DNA from: Paenibacillus durus
GTDB taxonomy: Bacteria; Bacillota; Bacilli; Paenibacillales; Paenibacillaceae
Length of the DNA: 64,000 nucleotides
Reading direction: 5' to 3'
Assembly: GCF_000756615.1 (NCBI RefSeq)
Contig: NZ_CP009288.1
Location: forward strand, 496,001 to 560,000
Shown here: positions 34,520 through 42,900 of the stretch, one piece after another
How the letters are laid out: each line of letters begins with the position of its first letter
How positions within the stretch are numbered: position 1 is the stretch's first letter
Position numbers and translations under genes: made by a program
Notes under the pieces: model-generated
Told to the model about the DNA's origin: nothing
The model's database searches: none
Seen by the model: only the letters and a program-made list of their open reading frames with translations

Positions 34520-36205
34520 ATGGCGAACGAAAAAGATTGGTGGAAAAAAGGTGTCGTTTACCAGGTTTATCCGCAAAGTTTTAAAGATACAACCGGAAGC
34601 GGTATAGGCGATTTAAACGGAATAATTGAAAAGCTCCCGTATTTGGCGGATTTGGGCATCAGCGTGATCTGGTTGAATCCGATTTATCAATCACCGCTGG
34701 TGGATAATGGGTATGACATCTCCGATTATTACAGCGTCAATCCCGAATATGGAACGATGGATGATTTTAAACGACTGTTGGATCAAGCGCATCGCTTGGA
34801 TATCAAGATTATTATGGACCTGGTAGTTAATCATACAAGCGATCAGCATGAATGGTTTAAGAAGTCCTGTGAATCGCGGGACAATGAGTTTTCAGACTTT
34901 TATATTTGGAAAGATCCCAAGGAAGATGGAAGCCCGCCCACGAATTGGGGCTCGACCTTTGGCGGTCCGGCCTGGGAGTATGCCAAAAGCCGCGGACAAT
35001 ATTATCTGCATCTGTTTGCTAAAGAACAGCCGGATTTGAACTGGGAGAATCCCAAAGTTCGTGAAACGATTTATGATATGATGAAGTTCTGGTTCGAGAC
35101 GGGAATCGACGGTTTCCGGATGGATGTAATCAGTTTGATTAGTAAACGTCAGGATTGGCCGGATGCACCGGATGACGCGATCTATACCAAATCTTATTAT
35201 ATCGGTGCCTCTAACGGGCCGCGAGTTCACGAATTTCTCCATGAAATGAATCAAGAGGTATTGAGCAAATATAACATTTTGACCGTGGGCGAGACAGCCA
35301 ATACCAATAGTGACCAAGCGATTTTATACACAGACCCGGAACGGGAAGAATTGAATATGGTCTTCCATTTCGATCACATGCACCTGGACTACGGACCTTA
35401 CGGAAAGTTCTCGGACATCCGTTTTAAGCTGAGCGATTTGCGAGACGTCATGACAGAGTGGCAGGACAAACTGGAAGGCAGGGGGTGGAACTCCCTTTAT
35501 TGGAGCAATCATGATCAGCCGCGTGCGGTTACCCGTTTTGGGAACGACACGAACTATCGGGTAGAATCCGCAAAAATGCTAGGAACCCTCCTTCATATGA
35601 TGAAAGGCACGCCTTATATTTATCAGGGAGAAGAGCTGGGAATGCGCAATGTCCGCTTCGCTTCTTCAGATCAGTATAAGGATATTGAGACCTATGGTGT
35701 GAAGAAAGAATTTGAGGAAAGAGGACTTCTGGAAGCGTACATTAAAGAGTCCATTTTCTTGAAATCCCGTGATAATGCGCGCACACCGATGCCGTGGAAT
35801 GGAAAGGAAAAGTATGGATTTACAAACGGAACACCATGGATTGATTTCAGCCCGGATAATGATTGGATCAATGTGGAGGATTGTTTGGCAGATCCAAACT
35901 CGGTGTACTACCATTACAAAGAATTAATTCGTCTTCGGAAAGAGCTGCCGGTCGTGGTTGACGGAGTGTATGAACTGATCAATCCGGGCGATTCCGCTGT
36001 CTACGGGTATACGCGTACCCTGGCAGAGCAGAAGCTAGTCGTCATCTGTTCCTTCTCCGAGAGCAAAGTCAATTATAAATTGCCTGAGGAGCTGAAGCGC
36101 TCATCCGGCAGACTGTTGCTATCCAATTATCCGGATACCCGGAAAGAGCTGGGCAATCTGGAGCTTCGCCCGTATGAAGCGGTAATTTATTATATTGAAG
36201 CATAA
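34520..36205 (+). CDS. GH13 alpha-glucosidase (oligo-1,6-glucosidase type)
   Basis: The 561-residue product has the four GH13 regions: DLVVNHTSDQH, GFRMDVIS (nucleophile Asp), VGETANTN (acid/base Glu) and WSNHDQPRAVTRFGN (transition-state Asp). The opening WWKKGVVYQVYPQSFKDTTG and SNGPRVHEFLHEM place it with oligo-1,6-glucosidases and MalL-like enzymes rather than amylases. With a PTS it may split an imported, possibly phosphorylated, alpha-glucoside. I chose ATG 34520; ATG 34511 and an upstream in-frame start overlap IIA. Confidence 0.9.
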   Translation: MANEKDWWKKGVVYQVYPQSFKDTTGSGIGDLNGIIEKLPYLADLGISVIWLNPIYQSPLVDNGYDISDYYSVNPEYGTMDDFKRLLDQAHRLDIKIIMDLVVNHTSDQHEWFKKSCESRDNEFSDFYIWKDPKEDGSPPTNWGSTFGGPAWEYAKSRGQYYLHLFAKEQPDLNWENPKVRETIYDMMKFWFETGIDGFRMDVISLISKRQDWPDAPDDAIYTKSYYIGASNGPRVHEFLHEMNQEVLSKYNILTVGETANTNSDQAILYTDPEREELNMVFHFDHMHLDYGPYGKFSDIRFKLSDLRDVMTEWQDKLEGRGWNSLYWSNHDQPRAVTRFGNDTNYRVESAKMLGTLLHMMKGTPYIYQGEELGMRNVRFASSDQYKDIETYGVKKEFEERGLLEAYIKESIFLKSRDNARTPMPWNGKEKYGFTNGTPWIDFSPDNDWINVEDCLADPNSVYYHYKELIRLRKELPVVVDGVYELINPGDSAVYGYTRTLAEQKLVVICSFSESKVNYKLPEELKRSSGRLLLSNYPDTRKELGNLELRPYEAVIYYIEA

Positions 36206-36224
36206 AGAACTGACAATAGGATTA

Positions 36225-36260
36225 GACTAGTAGAGCATCTCCTCTCACTAGTCTTTTTTT
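36225..36260 (+). terminator. Terminator of the PTS/glucosidase operon
   Basis: GACTAGT (36225-36231) pairs with ACTAGTC (36247-36253), followed by seven T. Confidence 0.85.
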
Positions 36261-36319
36261 GCAGTATACTATTTGAATAAATGATTACTTAGTAATATTA
36301 CATAACGGGGAGCAGCTAT

Positions 36320-37075
36320 ATGGATTTTGACTTGCGTGTAAAGATAAATTATGACGATTTGACCGACTCTGAAAAAGAAATGGTAAGATTCATAACCAAT
36401 CGGCCCCAAGATGTCATAAGCATGAATATTGTCGAATTAGGCGAGGCATTGCTTAGTTCGAAAAGTTCGGTGCTTCGCTTGGCCAAAAAGCTGGGATATC
36501 ATGGATTTTCAGAATTAAAGTATGCTCTCAGGTCGGACATGACCCTATCCTCACTAGAGCCCAGTGATTTGACTCTATTATTAAAACAGGATTTGGACCG
36601 GATTTTCCGATATATCGAGCAAACGAATTTTCAGCCCTTTCTGGAGAAGCTGAAAGCTGCCCGAATGGTCTTTTTATACGCCACCGGTTTCTCACAGAAT
36701 AATTTCACAAAGGAATTTTCCAAGGATTTAATGATTGCGAATCGTCAAAATATATTGATTTCAGGCGAGACAAATTTGGCAATTAACAGCTCGATTATAA
36801 CGGAAGAGGATTTGGTTATACTTACTTCGTTCAGCGGCGAAACCGAAATGATAAAGGATGTCGTTCGGGAGTTAAAAATAAAAAATGTAACGATTGCAGC
36901 TATTACGAAATTTGGCAGTAACTTTTTAAGCGGGCATGCTGACTATTCGTTCTTTTATGAAGCAACCCCATTGCCGAGTTATCAAAAGCAAGGGGTTCAT
37001 TCGTTGATTGGGTTAGAAGTGATACTGGATGTCATTGCACGAAAATATCGTGAGTTTATTCTCTTTGATGAATAA
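36320..37075 (+). CDS. RpiR/MurR-family sugar-responsive regulator
   Basis: The 251-residue product has an N-terminal HTH_6 (LTDSEKEMVRFITNRPQDVI, then ALLSSKSSVLRLAKKLGYHG) and a C-terminal SIS sugar-phosphate-binding domain (MVFLYATGFSQNNFTKEFSK, LVILTSFSGETEMIKDVVRE). SIS domains sense phosphosugars, the product of a PTS. It follows the PTS operon after a terminator, has GGGGAG before its ATG, and is the natural regulator of that operon. Confidence 0.9.
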   Translation: MDFDLRVKINYDDLTDSEKEMVRFITNRPQDVISMNIVELGEALLSSKSSVLRLAKKLGYHGFSELKYALRSDMTLSSLEPSDLTLLLKQDLDRIFRYIEQTNFQPFLEKLKAARMVFLYATGFSQNNFTKEFSKDLMIANRQNILISGETNLAINSSIITEEDLVILTSFSGETEMIKDVVRELKIKNVTIAAITKFGSNFLSGHADYSFFYEATPLPSYQKQGVHSLIGLEVILDVIARKYREFILFDE

Positions 37076-37107
37076 TCATCTTGCAGAACATGTTAGGACA
37101 GAAGGGG

Positions 37108-37148
37108 GCCCTTGATTCACCTGCATGAGTGACGAATCAAGGGCTTTT
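37108..37148. terminator. Bidirectional terminator between rpiR-like gene and radical SAM gene
   Basis: GCCCTTGATTC (37108-37118) pairs perfectly with GAATCAAGGGC (37134-37144), followed by TTTTAG. It lies between two convergent genes and belongs to the CCCTTGAT hairpin family noted elsewhere. Confidence 0.8.
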
Positions 37149-37153
37149 AGATT

Positions 37154-38584
37154 TTACGCCAAACGGCTGCCCACAGGCGCTCGGGGACAACGGGGATCTG
37201 GAGCATAGTGCTGATCCAATCCATAAGCTTTAAGAGCTTCCCTGACACATCTTCCGAGACCTTCATGACACTGCTGGAAATCAGAGCAATCTCGGCAAGG
37301 TCCATTGGAAACCGCTGACTGATCCGGGTAAGCAAGCTCCAGGGCTTTTGGCGAATTCCACACTTCCAGCAACGTCTGTTTCGTTAAATCGCCGATAATG
37401 AAATGTTCGTGATTGTACAGCTCTTCGCAGATGGTTACCTTCCCGTCAGGCAGCACAACAACACCGCGCCGGTTAGCCGTACAATAAGCTCTTTCCCAAA
37501 AGTTGTTCTTCCTTACCGATTCCTCTCCGGCGTAGGGATTATCATTGGCGCCGCTGAAATTTACTCTGTCCGGAAATTCCTCTTTAATCTTGCTGAATTT
37601 TTTCTCGAAAATCTCTATATCCTCCGGCGAACAGAACAGGCTGTCGTCATGGCGATACAAGGAACGTCCGTAGCAAGTAAAATTGCTCCTCAGCACATAA
37701 GGCTTGTCCATCAAATACCGCGCAAGGGATACGGCATTCTTGATGTTAACCGGGGTCAGCACTGTGTTGGTCCGGACCTTGATTCCCACTTCACCCAGAT
37801 AATCGAGGGTTTGCAGTATTTTCTCCCCATAGCCGGTACGACCCATAAGCTGGTCAATAATTGCCGGGTCAAGACCGTCAATACTAACCTGGATGGTGGA
37901 TAGTCCAGTTGCCTTGAGCTGCTGGGCCATACTTCTGGATAAAGGATATTTCGTGGGGATATTGAGATACAGACCTGCAGACAGAGTGCTTTCAATGAAA
38001 TCCAGAGCATCCTCCCGGCAAAAAAAATCTCCCCCCGAGAACTCGACGGTTTCGATACCGCAATCACGGGCCTCTTTCAACAGGCGGCGGTACAGGGTTA
38101 AATCCAATTCCTGCTTTCCTTGAAAACCCTCACGATCAGCATAGCAATACCTGCAATTGGTTACACAACGCATGGTCGGAAGCACCAGCAAGGTGTAGGG
38201 CATCTTGCACCGGGTATCATCCATATCAATCATCTCTTCGGGAACGATAAAAGCCTTGGGATCGTATATCCGTGCCTGATCCGGGTTGATATCTGAAGCT
38301 TCGATGATCAAGGATTCCATGGTCTGTTCGTCATTTACCTGAATGGCCAGCAGGGCATCCACTTGCCGGGAGGCAGCTTCCATATCCAGATCGAAGAGAT
38401 AGGCCACGGCTTCACGAACGGCAGTCAGGTCCCGTTTTCCGTCGAATAAGGAGAGGATGACAGCCTGCTGCGGGTAGAGAAATTTAAACACTTCCTGCGA
38501 GCTATCCCCCGGATTCGCGGTAAACAAGATTGACCTTCCCCCGTCAGGCCGCAGCTTCACCTCGGGGCTTAGAAGAAGTCCCAT
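37154..38584 (-). CDS. Radical SAM/SPASM peptide maturase with PqqD-like N-terminus (second RiPP locus)
   Basis: The 476-residue product has a PqqD-like recognition element in its first 85 residues (FKFLYPQQAVILSLFDGKRD, LTAVREAVAYLF). The radical SAM motif follows as CVTNCRYC (Cys140, 144, 147) with EFSGGDFFCRED. The SPASM region begins at YCTANRRGVVVLPDGKVTIC and continues CRDCSDFQQCHEGLGRC with a last Cys near the end. GGGGG eight bases upstream fixes the ATG at 38584. It lies 16 bases after the second of two Cys-rich precursor genes, its probable substrates. No protease or exporter is beside it. Confidence 0.88.
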   Translation of the reverse strand: MGLLLSPEVKLRPDGGRSILFTANPGDSSQEVFKFLYPQQAVILSLFDGKRDLTAVREAVAYLFDLDMEAASRQVDALLAIQVNDEQTMESLIIEASDINPDQARIYDPKAFIVPEEMIDMDDTRCKMPYTLLVLPTMRCVTNCRYCYADREGFQGKQELDLTLYRRLLKEARDCGIETVEFSGGDFFCREDALDFIESTLSAGLYLNIPTKYPLSRSMAQQLKATGLSTIQVSIDGLDPAIIDQLMGRTGYGEKILQTLDYLGEVGIKVRTNTVLTPVNIKNAVSLARYLMDKPYVLRSNFTCYGRSLYRHDDSLFCSPEDIEIFEKKFSKIKEEFPDRVNFSGANDNPYAGEESVRKNNFWERAYCTANRRGVVVLPDGKVTICEELYNHEHFIIGDLTKQTLLEVWNSPKALELAYPDQSAVSNGPCRDCSDFQQCHEGLGRCVREALKAYGLDQHYAPDPRCPRAPVGSRLA

Positions 38585-38600
38585 AACTATAACCCCCATT

Positions 38601-38789
38601 TCATTTAGCTACTCCTCCGTTGGAGCATCCTGGGGAACATGACGTACAGCGCATGGAACATCCCATTGTACATCTTGCGATATCCTCCTCATCCTCCGAT
38701 ACAGCATCGATAATAAGCTCTCTTAAAAGCTCACGCTTCGAGAGACCTGTTCCGGCAAGAAGAGCCCTGATTTCATTTAACGTATTCAT
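38601..38789 (-). CDS. Cys-rich RiPP precursor B (62 residues)
   Basis: GAGGTG six bases upstream sets the ATG at 38789. Residues 1-39 form a helical leader (LNEIRALLAGTGLSKRELLR, then acidic EDEEDIA). The core holds five Cys in C-x3-C-x3-C-x2-C-x3-C (RCTMGC, MRCTSC, SPGC) and ends SNGGVAK. The leader motif L-x-E-[IL]-[RK]-A-L-L and GLSKR are shared with precursor A, so the two arose by duplication. It lies 16 bases before the maturase. The Cys spacing fits thioether formation by a SPASM enzyme, which is inference. Confidence 0.82.
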   Translation of the reverse strand: MNTLNEIRALLAGTGLSKRELLRELIIDAVSEDEEDIARCTMGCSMRCTSCSPGCSNGGVAK

Positions 38790-38835
38790 TAGTGTCACCT
38801 CATCCTCAATGATTTGAAGTCCTTAAACCAGCGCG

Positions 38836-39009
38836 TCACTGTGCTGTAGGTCCATTATTGCAGCCCGTTTGACAATTGATACACCCTGCGTCACACTGTC
38901 CGCACATTGCCCTATTGTCCGTGGCAGCATCAACCAGTTCTTTTAGAAACTGACGCTTGGAGAGACCGCATTCGCACAGAAGAGCCTTGAGTTCCTGTAA
39001 TTCACTCAT
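38836..39009 (-). CDS. Cys-rich RiPP precursor A (57 residues)
   Basis: GAGGTGA stands before the ATG at 39009. The leader (LQELKALLCECGLSKRQFLK, ELVDAATDN) matches that of precursor B but also has two cysteines of its own. The core reads C-x2-C-x3-C-x2-C-x3-C (MCGQC, AGCINC, QTGC) and ends NNGPTAQ. The last three Cys gaps are the same as in precursor B. It is the first gene of the three-gene unit and ends 46 bases before precursor B. Confidence 0.82.
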   Translation of the reverse strand: MSELQELKALLCECGLSKRQFLKELVDAATDNRAMCGQCDAGCINCQTGCNNGPTAQ

Positions 39010-39018
39010 CACTTTCAC

Positions 39019-39592
39019 CTCGTCTTTAGCTATATTGTATATTTTTTCACATAAGCGGGATTTTCATACCCTTTTTCTGGAAAAAGAAAACTCAGGTATT
39101 CCGCTGCCCTCTGAAATAGTCCTTGGCATTCCTCCATCAAACCAAGTTAGGAATTAGGGCAATCGTTCTAACATCAAGGGACAGGTCAGGTTGATTATGA
39201 TTTTAGTTCAGCATCATTGCAAAACAGCTAAAGTGCAGCTTTTTTCGATCAAAAACGTTTTTTCTCAAAGAAAACCTGCAATTATACAGGGATTTGAGGC
39301 TGTGCTGACTGAATTTGAGGCTGAATGGGAACAAACCTGCATTTTCGCAGGCGTATTATACAAGAGGTGTTCTTAGTCGACCAAAAGATGCAGAATTTCA
39401 GGTTTTCTGATCTCCGGTTTCATAAGTTTTTTGCCTTCCTCCGGCCTCTAAATAGTCCTTGGCAAATGCGCATATTTTTCTCTGCTGAACAAATCGTTCA
39501 TTTGTAAGGTAAGGGCAACAAGGAAATGTAATCACGGGTCGTTTCGTTGTTAAGCATAGTGGCTGTAAGTACCACCCGAGGGCAGGATTCCA
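39019..39592. other. Non-coding stretch with short repeats upstream of the second RiPP locus
   Basis: No gene is supported here. The AATAGTCCTTGGCA repeat occurs near 39115-39128 and again near 39450-39463 within a partly conserved context (CTCT before it). AAACCTGCA occurs twice (39272 and 39337 regions), each followed by a short hairpin-like CAGG. Poly-T and poly-A runs flank them. A -10-like TATACAAT for the precursor operon may lie on the minus strand near 39035. Confidence 0.4.
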
Positions 39593-39634
39593 GAAAAAAA
39601 GATGGGTCAACCCGCCTAAGCGGGCTAACCCATC
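39593..39634 (-). terminator. Terminator of the alcohol dehydrogenase gene
   Basis: GATGGGT and ACCCATC with inner CCCGC/GCGGG pairing (39601-39634) form a strong stem. On the minus strand it runs into TTTTTTTC. Confidence 0.85.
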
Positions 39635-39650
39635 TTTCATCAGAGCAAAA

Positions 39651-40691
39651 TTACAAGGTGGACACGTCAATAACAAACCGATAACGCACATCGCTGCGGA
39701 GGACGCGCTGATACGCTTCGTCTACCTGGTCCGCGCGAATCACCTCGATTTTGGGGGCAATGCCGTGCTCCGCGGAGAAATCGAGCATCTCTTGCGTTTC
39801 CCGGATTCCGCCAACGAGTGAACCTGCGATGCTGCGGCGGCCCATGATCAGGGAAAAGACCTGGTACTTATCCGGTTCGGCCGGCGCACCGACATTGACA
39901 AGCGTTCCATCGATGCGAAGCAGCGATAAATACGCATCAACGTCAAGATTTGCAGACACGGTATTTAAGATGAGATCGAATTGACTGGCCAATGTTGTGA
40001 ATGTAGCGGGATCGCTGGTTGCAAAATAATGATCGGCGCCAAAGCTCAGGGCTTCCTCTTTTTTACCGATAGACCGGCTCAGGACGGTGACTTCAGCACC
40101 CATGGCATGCGCATATTGGATCGCCAGGTGGCCAAGGCCCCCCACTCCCACAATAGCAACTTTTTTGCCTGGGCCGGCGTTCCAATGCTTCAAAGGAGAG
40201 TATGTCGTGATGCCTGCGCACAGCAGCGGGCTTGCCACATTTAGCTCCAGACTGTCCGGAATCCGGACAACGAATCGTTCTGTTACTACTATTTTTTGGC
40301 TGTATCCGCCGTATGTCGGATTGCCGTCATAGTCCAGGGAGTTGTAGGTGGCGACAAAGCCTTTCGTACAATATTGCTCCTCACCCTTAAGGCAGTATTC
40401 GCACTCTCCGCAGGAGTCAACAAAGCAGCCGACGCCAACGCGATCGCCAACCACAAATTTGGTAACTTCTGTTCCTACGGCCGATACAATACCGGCGATT
40501 TCGTGACCGGGAACCATGGGAAAAATTCCGCCGCCCCATTCATCGAATGCGCTGTGGATGTCAGAGTGGCAAATTCCACTAAATTGAATATCGATCAGGA
40601 CGTCATGCGGCCGTAATGCTCTCCGCTCAATCGTGGTTTTTTCGAATGGCGCTTTGGCGCTGGAGACACTTAAAACTCGAGTTTGGCACAT
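39651..40691 (-). CDS. Zinc-dependent alcohol dehydrogenase (YahK/CAD type)
   Basis: The 346-residue MDR enzyme has the catalytic zinc site GICHSDIHS and GHEIAGIV, the structural zinc site CGECEYCLKGEEQYC, and the NADP-binding VGVGGLGHLAIQYAHAMGAE. The pattern matches cinnamyl-alcohol-dehydrogenase-like aldehyde reductases such as YahK. A perfect palindrome of the type found beside the tetR promoter lies 115 bases upstream, so the TetR at 40824 probably controls it. It should reduce a toxic aldehyde, fitting the redox genes nearby. Confidence 0.9.
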   Translation of the reverse strand: MCQTRVLSVSSAKAPFEKTTIERRALRPHDVLIDIQFSGICHSDIHSAFDEWGGGIFPMVPGHEIAGIVSAVGTEVTKFVVGDRVGVGCFVDSCGECEYCLKGEEQYCTKGFVATYNSLDYDGNPTYGGYSQKIVVTERFVVRIPDSLELNVASPLLCAGITTYSPLKHWNAGPGKKVAIVGVGGLGHLAIQYAHAMGAEVTVLSRSIGKKEEALSFGADHYFATSDPATFTTLASQFDLILNTVSANLDVDAYLSLLRIDGTLVNVGAPAEPDKYQVFSLIMGRRSIAGSLVGGIRETQEMLDFSAEHGIAPKIEVIRADQVDEAYQRVLRSDVRYRFVIDVSTL

Positions 40692-40805
40692 GTTTGTTCT
40701 CTACTCCTTTTCTCTTGAAGATAAAAAACATGGATACTTTAATGCACACCTGTTTAGTATTATAAACGTATCCATACAGCATGCAATTGTTAAATCCGCC
40801 GTATT

Positions 40806-40821
40806 TGTTCATTAATGAACA
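40806..40821. promoter_or_regulatory. TetR operator upstream of the alcohol dehydrogenase
   Basis: TGTTCATTAATGAACA is a perfect 16-base palindrome between the end of the tetR gene and the dehydrogenase start. A one-mismatch copy is at 41420-41435. Confidence 0.7.
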
Positions 40822-40823
40822 GA

Positions 40824-41369
40824 TTATACATTTCTATCTAATAAAGCCCCCAGTTGTCTGGCCAAGACATCATGCGGGAAAGGTTTATCATTCATGAACC
40901 ACCATTCCACCACCCCGACGTAAGCCGACGCAACGAACCTGACGATGAGCTCTTCATTTAACCCCTGGTTTTTTCCTCCGTTTATGTCCACTTCTTTCCG
41001 GAACTCCTCAATAAGAAAGTTAAGGAACCGATTGCGGAAATAAGGAGCCCCTTTGCTTGCCAACATCAGCGAAAAGAATGAATAATGGCTTTCGAAGTAT
41101 TCGCAGAAGATCAGCGTCGCCTCGATAAAATCCAATTGACATGCCGATTCGCACAGCTTCCGCAGCTCGTCAATATGTTCTTCAATCAGCTTATCCAGCA
41201 GATCAAATTTATCCATGTAATGAAGATATATGGTTCCGCGGCTCACGTTCGCCCTGTCGGAAAGATCCTGTATCGTAATGTCATCAAAATTCTTTTCGGA
41301 CATCAATTCAATTACAGCCTTTTTTAACGCTTCTTGCGTTTTGAGTATTCTTCGATCCACTTTGGACAT
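40824..41369 (-). CDS. TetR-family transcriptional repressor
   Basis: The 181-residue product has an N-terminal TetR HTH (ITIQDLSDRANVSRGTIYLH, then YMDKFDLLDKLIEEHI) and the same C-terminal domain type as the repressor at 25618, with which it aligns along its full length. It lies between two copies of TGTTCATTAATGAACA, one before its own promoter and one before the dehydrogenase, so it likely represses itself, the dehydrogenase and the divergent CMD-AKR-MFS genes. The inducer is probably an aldehyde or other electrophile, by context only. Confidence 0.9.
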   Translation of the reverse strand: MSKVDRRILKTQEALKKAVIELMSEKNFDDITIQDLSDRANVSRGTIYLHYMDKFDLLDKLIEEHIDELRKLCESACQLDFIEATLIFCEYFESHYSFFSLMLASKGAPYFRNRFLNFLIEEFRKEVDINGGKNQGLNEELIVRFVASAYVGVVEWWFMNDKPFPHDVLARQLGALLDRNV

Positions 41370-41419
41370 TGGAGGGCCACCATTCTTTCTTAAAAAATAA
41401 TTTACACCTGTCGAGTATC

Positions 41420-41435
41420 TGTTCAGTAATGAACA
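41420..41435. promoter_or_regulatory. TetR operator in the tetR / CMD divergent gap
   Basis: TGTTCAGTAATGAACA differs at one base from the perfect palindrome at 40806. A third, looser copy, TGTCCATTAATGTATCA, is at 41493. They lie between the tetR start (41369) and the CMD-family gene (41553). Confidence 0.65.
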
Positions 41436-41552
41436 AATTGCGCTCGATTAACAATTGAAGATATTCTGTATCCATTTATAATTATAGACGAGTGTCCATT
41501 AATGTATCAATAATCATTATATCAGAAAACTAATGAGAAGAAGGGATAGCAA

Positions 41553-41882
41553 ATGTCAAAAGAAAAAGAACTTACAGGTGCACAAAAAGCGATCGGAGAT
41601 TTTGCCCCGAAACTCGTGGAGCTTACCGACAATGTTCTGTTTGGCGATGTATGGGAACGCAAGGAGCTGGCTCCGCGCGACCGCAGCCTGATTACCGTAG
41701 CCAGCCTGATCGCTGGCGGGAACACGGAACAACTGGGATTTCATTTGAACAAAGCCAGGGAGAACGGGCTATCGGAAGAAGAGCTTAAAGAAGTCATCAT
41801 TCATCTTGCTTTTTACGCGGGGTGGCCAAAAGCCATGTCAGCTATTATGGTTGCCAAAGAAGTGTTCTCAAAAGGGAAGTAG
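41553..41882 (+). CDS. Carboxymuconolactone decarboxylase-like protein without CxxC
   Basis: The 109-residue product has the CMD fold signature: ELAPRDRSLITVASLIAGGN, QLGFHLNKARENGLSEEELK and EVIIHLAFYAGWPKAMSAIM. It has no cysteine at all, so it is not an AhpD-type peroxidase and belongs to the decarboxylase-like or uncharacterised branch. GAAGGGA precedes the ATG. It is the first gene after the TetR operators and stands 12 bases before an aldo/keto reductase, a pairing common in stress-induced operons. Confidence 0.88.
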   Translation: MSKEKELTGAQKAIGDFAPKLVELTDNVLFGDVWERKELAPRDRSLITVASLIAGGNTEQLGFHLNKARENGLSEEELKEVIIHLAFYAGWPKAMSAIMVAKEVFSKGK

Positions 41883-41894
41883 GGAGGTTTTATC

Positions 41895-42878
41895 ATGAAA
41901 TACCGTACAGTAGGAAAAACGGGGATTCAAGTCTCGAATTTATGTTTCGGTACAATGTCTTTTGGCGGCAACGCGGATGAAGAAACGTCCAAAGCCATGT
42001 TCAAGCGCTGCCGGGAAGCCGGGATTAACTTTTTTGACACGGCGAACGTTTATAGCGGGGGGCGTTCTGAAGAAATCCTGGGAGAGTGTATCGCGGATTG
42101 CCGGGATGAAATTGTACTGAGCACCAAAGTGTTCTATCCTATGGGAAAAGATATCAATGCAGGTGGACTCTCCCGCCGTCATATCCTGCTTGAAGTTGAA
42201 AATAGCCTGCGGCGGTTGAAGACGGACCGCATCGATTTTTACTTTGTGCATATGTTCGATGAGAAGACTCCGATGGAAGAAACGCTCCGCGCGCTTGACG
42301 ACCTTCAGGCACAGGGCAAAATTCTCTATCCGGCGGTAAGCAACTGGGCAGCTTGGCAAATTGCCAAGGCACTGGGGATATCCGCAAAAGAGCAGCTTGC
42401 CCGTTTTGAGTTGATTCAGCCGATGTATAACCTGGTCAAACGTCAAGCCGAGGTCGAAATTTTGCCGCTCGCCGCTTCGGAACATTTGGGCGTGATTTCC
42501 TACAGCCCGCTCGGAGCCGGGCTTCTTACGGGCAAATATGGAGTGAACAAACGGCCGGAGCAAGGGCGGCTCGTTGAAGAGAAGAGATATACGGACCGCT
42601 ACGCGGATGAAATGAATTTTGCCATAGCCGACCGGTTTAATGCCTATGCTGCGGAGCGTGGTATAAAGCCCTCAACGCTGGCCGTCGCCTGGGCGTTGTC
42701 GCATCCTGTGGTAACGGCGCCGATTATCGGAGCAAGGAACCTGGAGCAGCTTGAGGATTCGCTCGCTGCGGCCGATGTGGACATGACTCCGGAATGGCGC
42801 GATGAAATCTCTTCGCTTTCGGTTACTCCTGCACCCGCGACGGATCGCGGTGAAACACTGCTGCCGATTTGGACCTAA
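41895..42878 (+). CDS. Aldo/keto reductase
   Basis: The 327-residue (beta/alpha)8 enzyme has the AKR tetrad: Asp and Tyr in FFDTANVYSGG, Lys in STKVFYP and His in FYFVHMFD, with NADP-binding IGARNLEQLEDS near the end. It resembles YajO/YhdN-type reductases that act on aldehydes and ketones. GGGAGG precedes the ATG. It is part of a CMD-AKR-MFS run and is related to the second AKR at 45300. Confidence 0.92.
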   Translation: MKYRTVGKTGIQVSNLCFGTMSFGGNADEETSKAMFKRCREAGINFFDTANVYSGGRSEEILGECIADCRDEIVLSTKVFYPMGKDINAGGLSRRHILLEVENSLRRLKTDRIDFYFVHMFDEKTPMEETLRALDDLQAQGKILYPAVSNWAAWQIAKALGISAKEQLARFELIQPMYNLVKRQAEVEILPLAASEHLGVISYSPLGAGLLTGKYGVNKRPEQGRLVEEKRYTDRYADEMNFAIADRFNAYAAERGIKPSTLAVAWALSHPVVTAPIIGARNLEQLEDSLAAADVDMTPEWRDEISSLSVTPAPATDRGETLLPIWT

Positions 42879-42900
42879 CCCCAACAGTGGAGAACAAAAT

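Noticed and set aside
39272..39360. CRISPR-like array from AAACCTGCA repeats
   Set aside because: There are only two diverged copies with different spacing and no cas genes; they look like short intergenic hairpins.
42802..42900. Longer start for the MFS gene at 42901
   Set aside because: The extra codons overlap the end of the aldo/keto reductase and come before the ribosome site; the first transmembrane helix starts after 42901.
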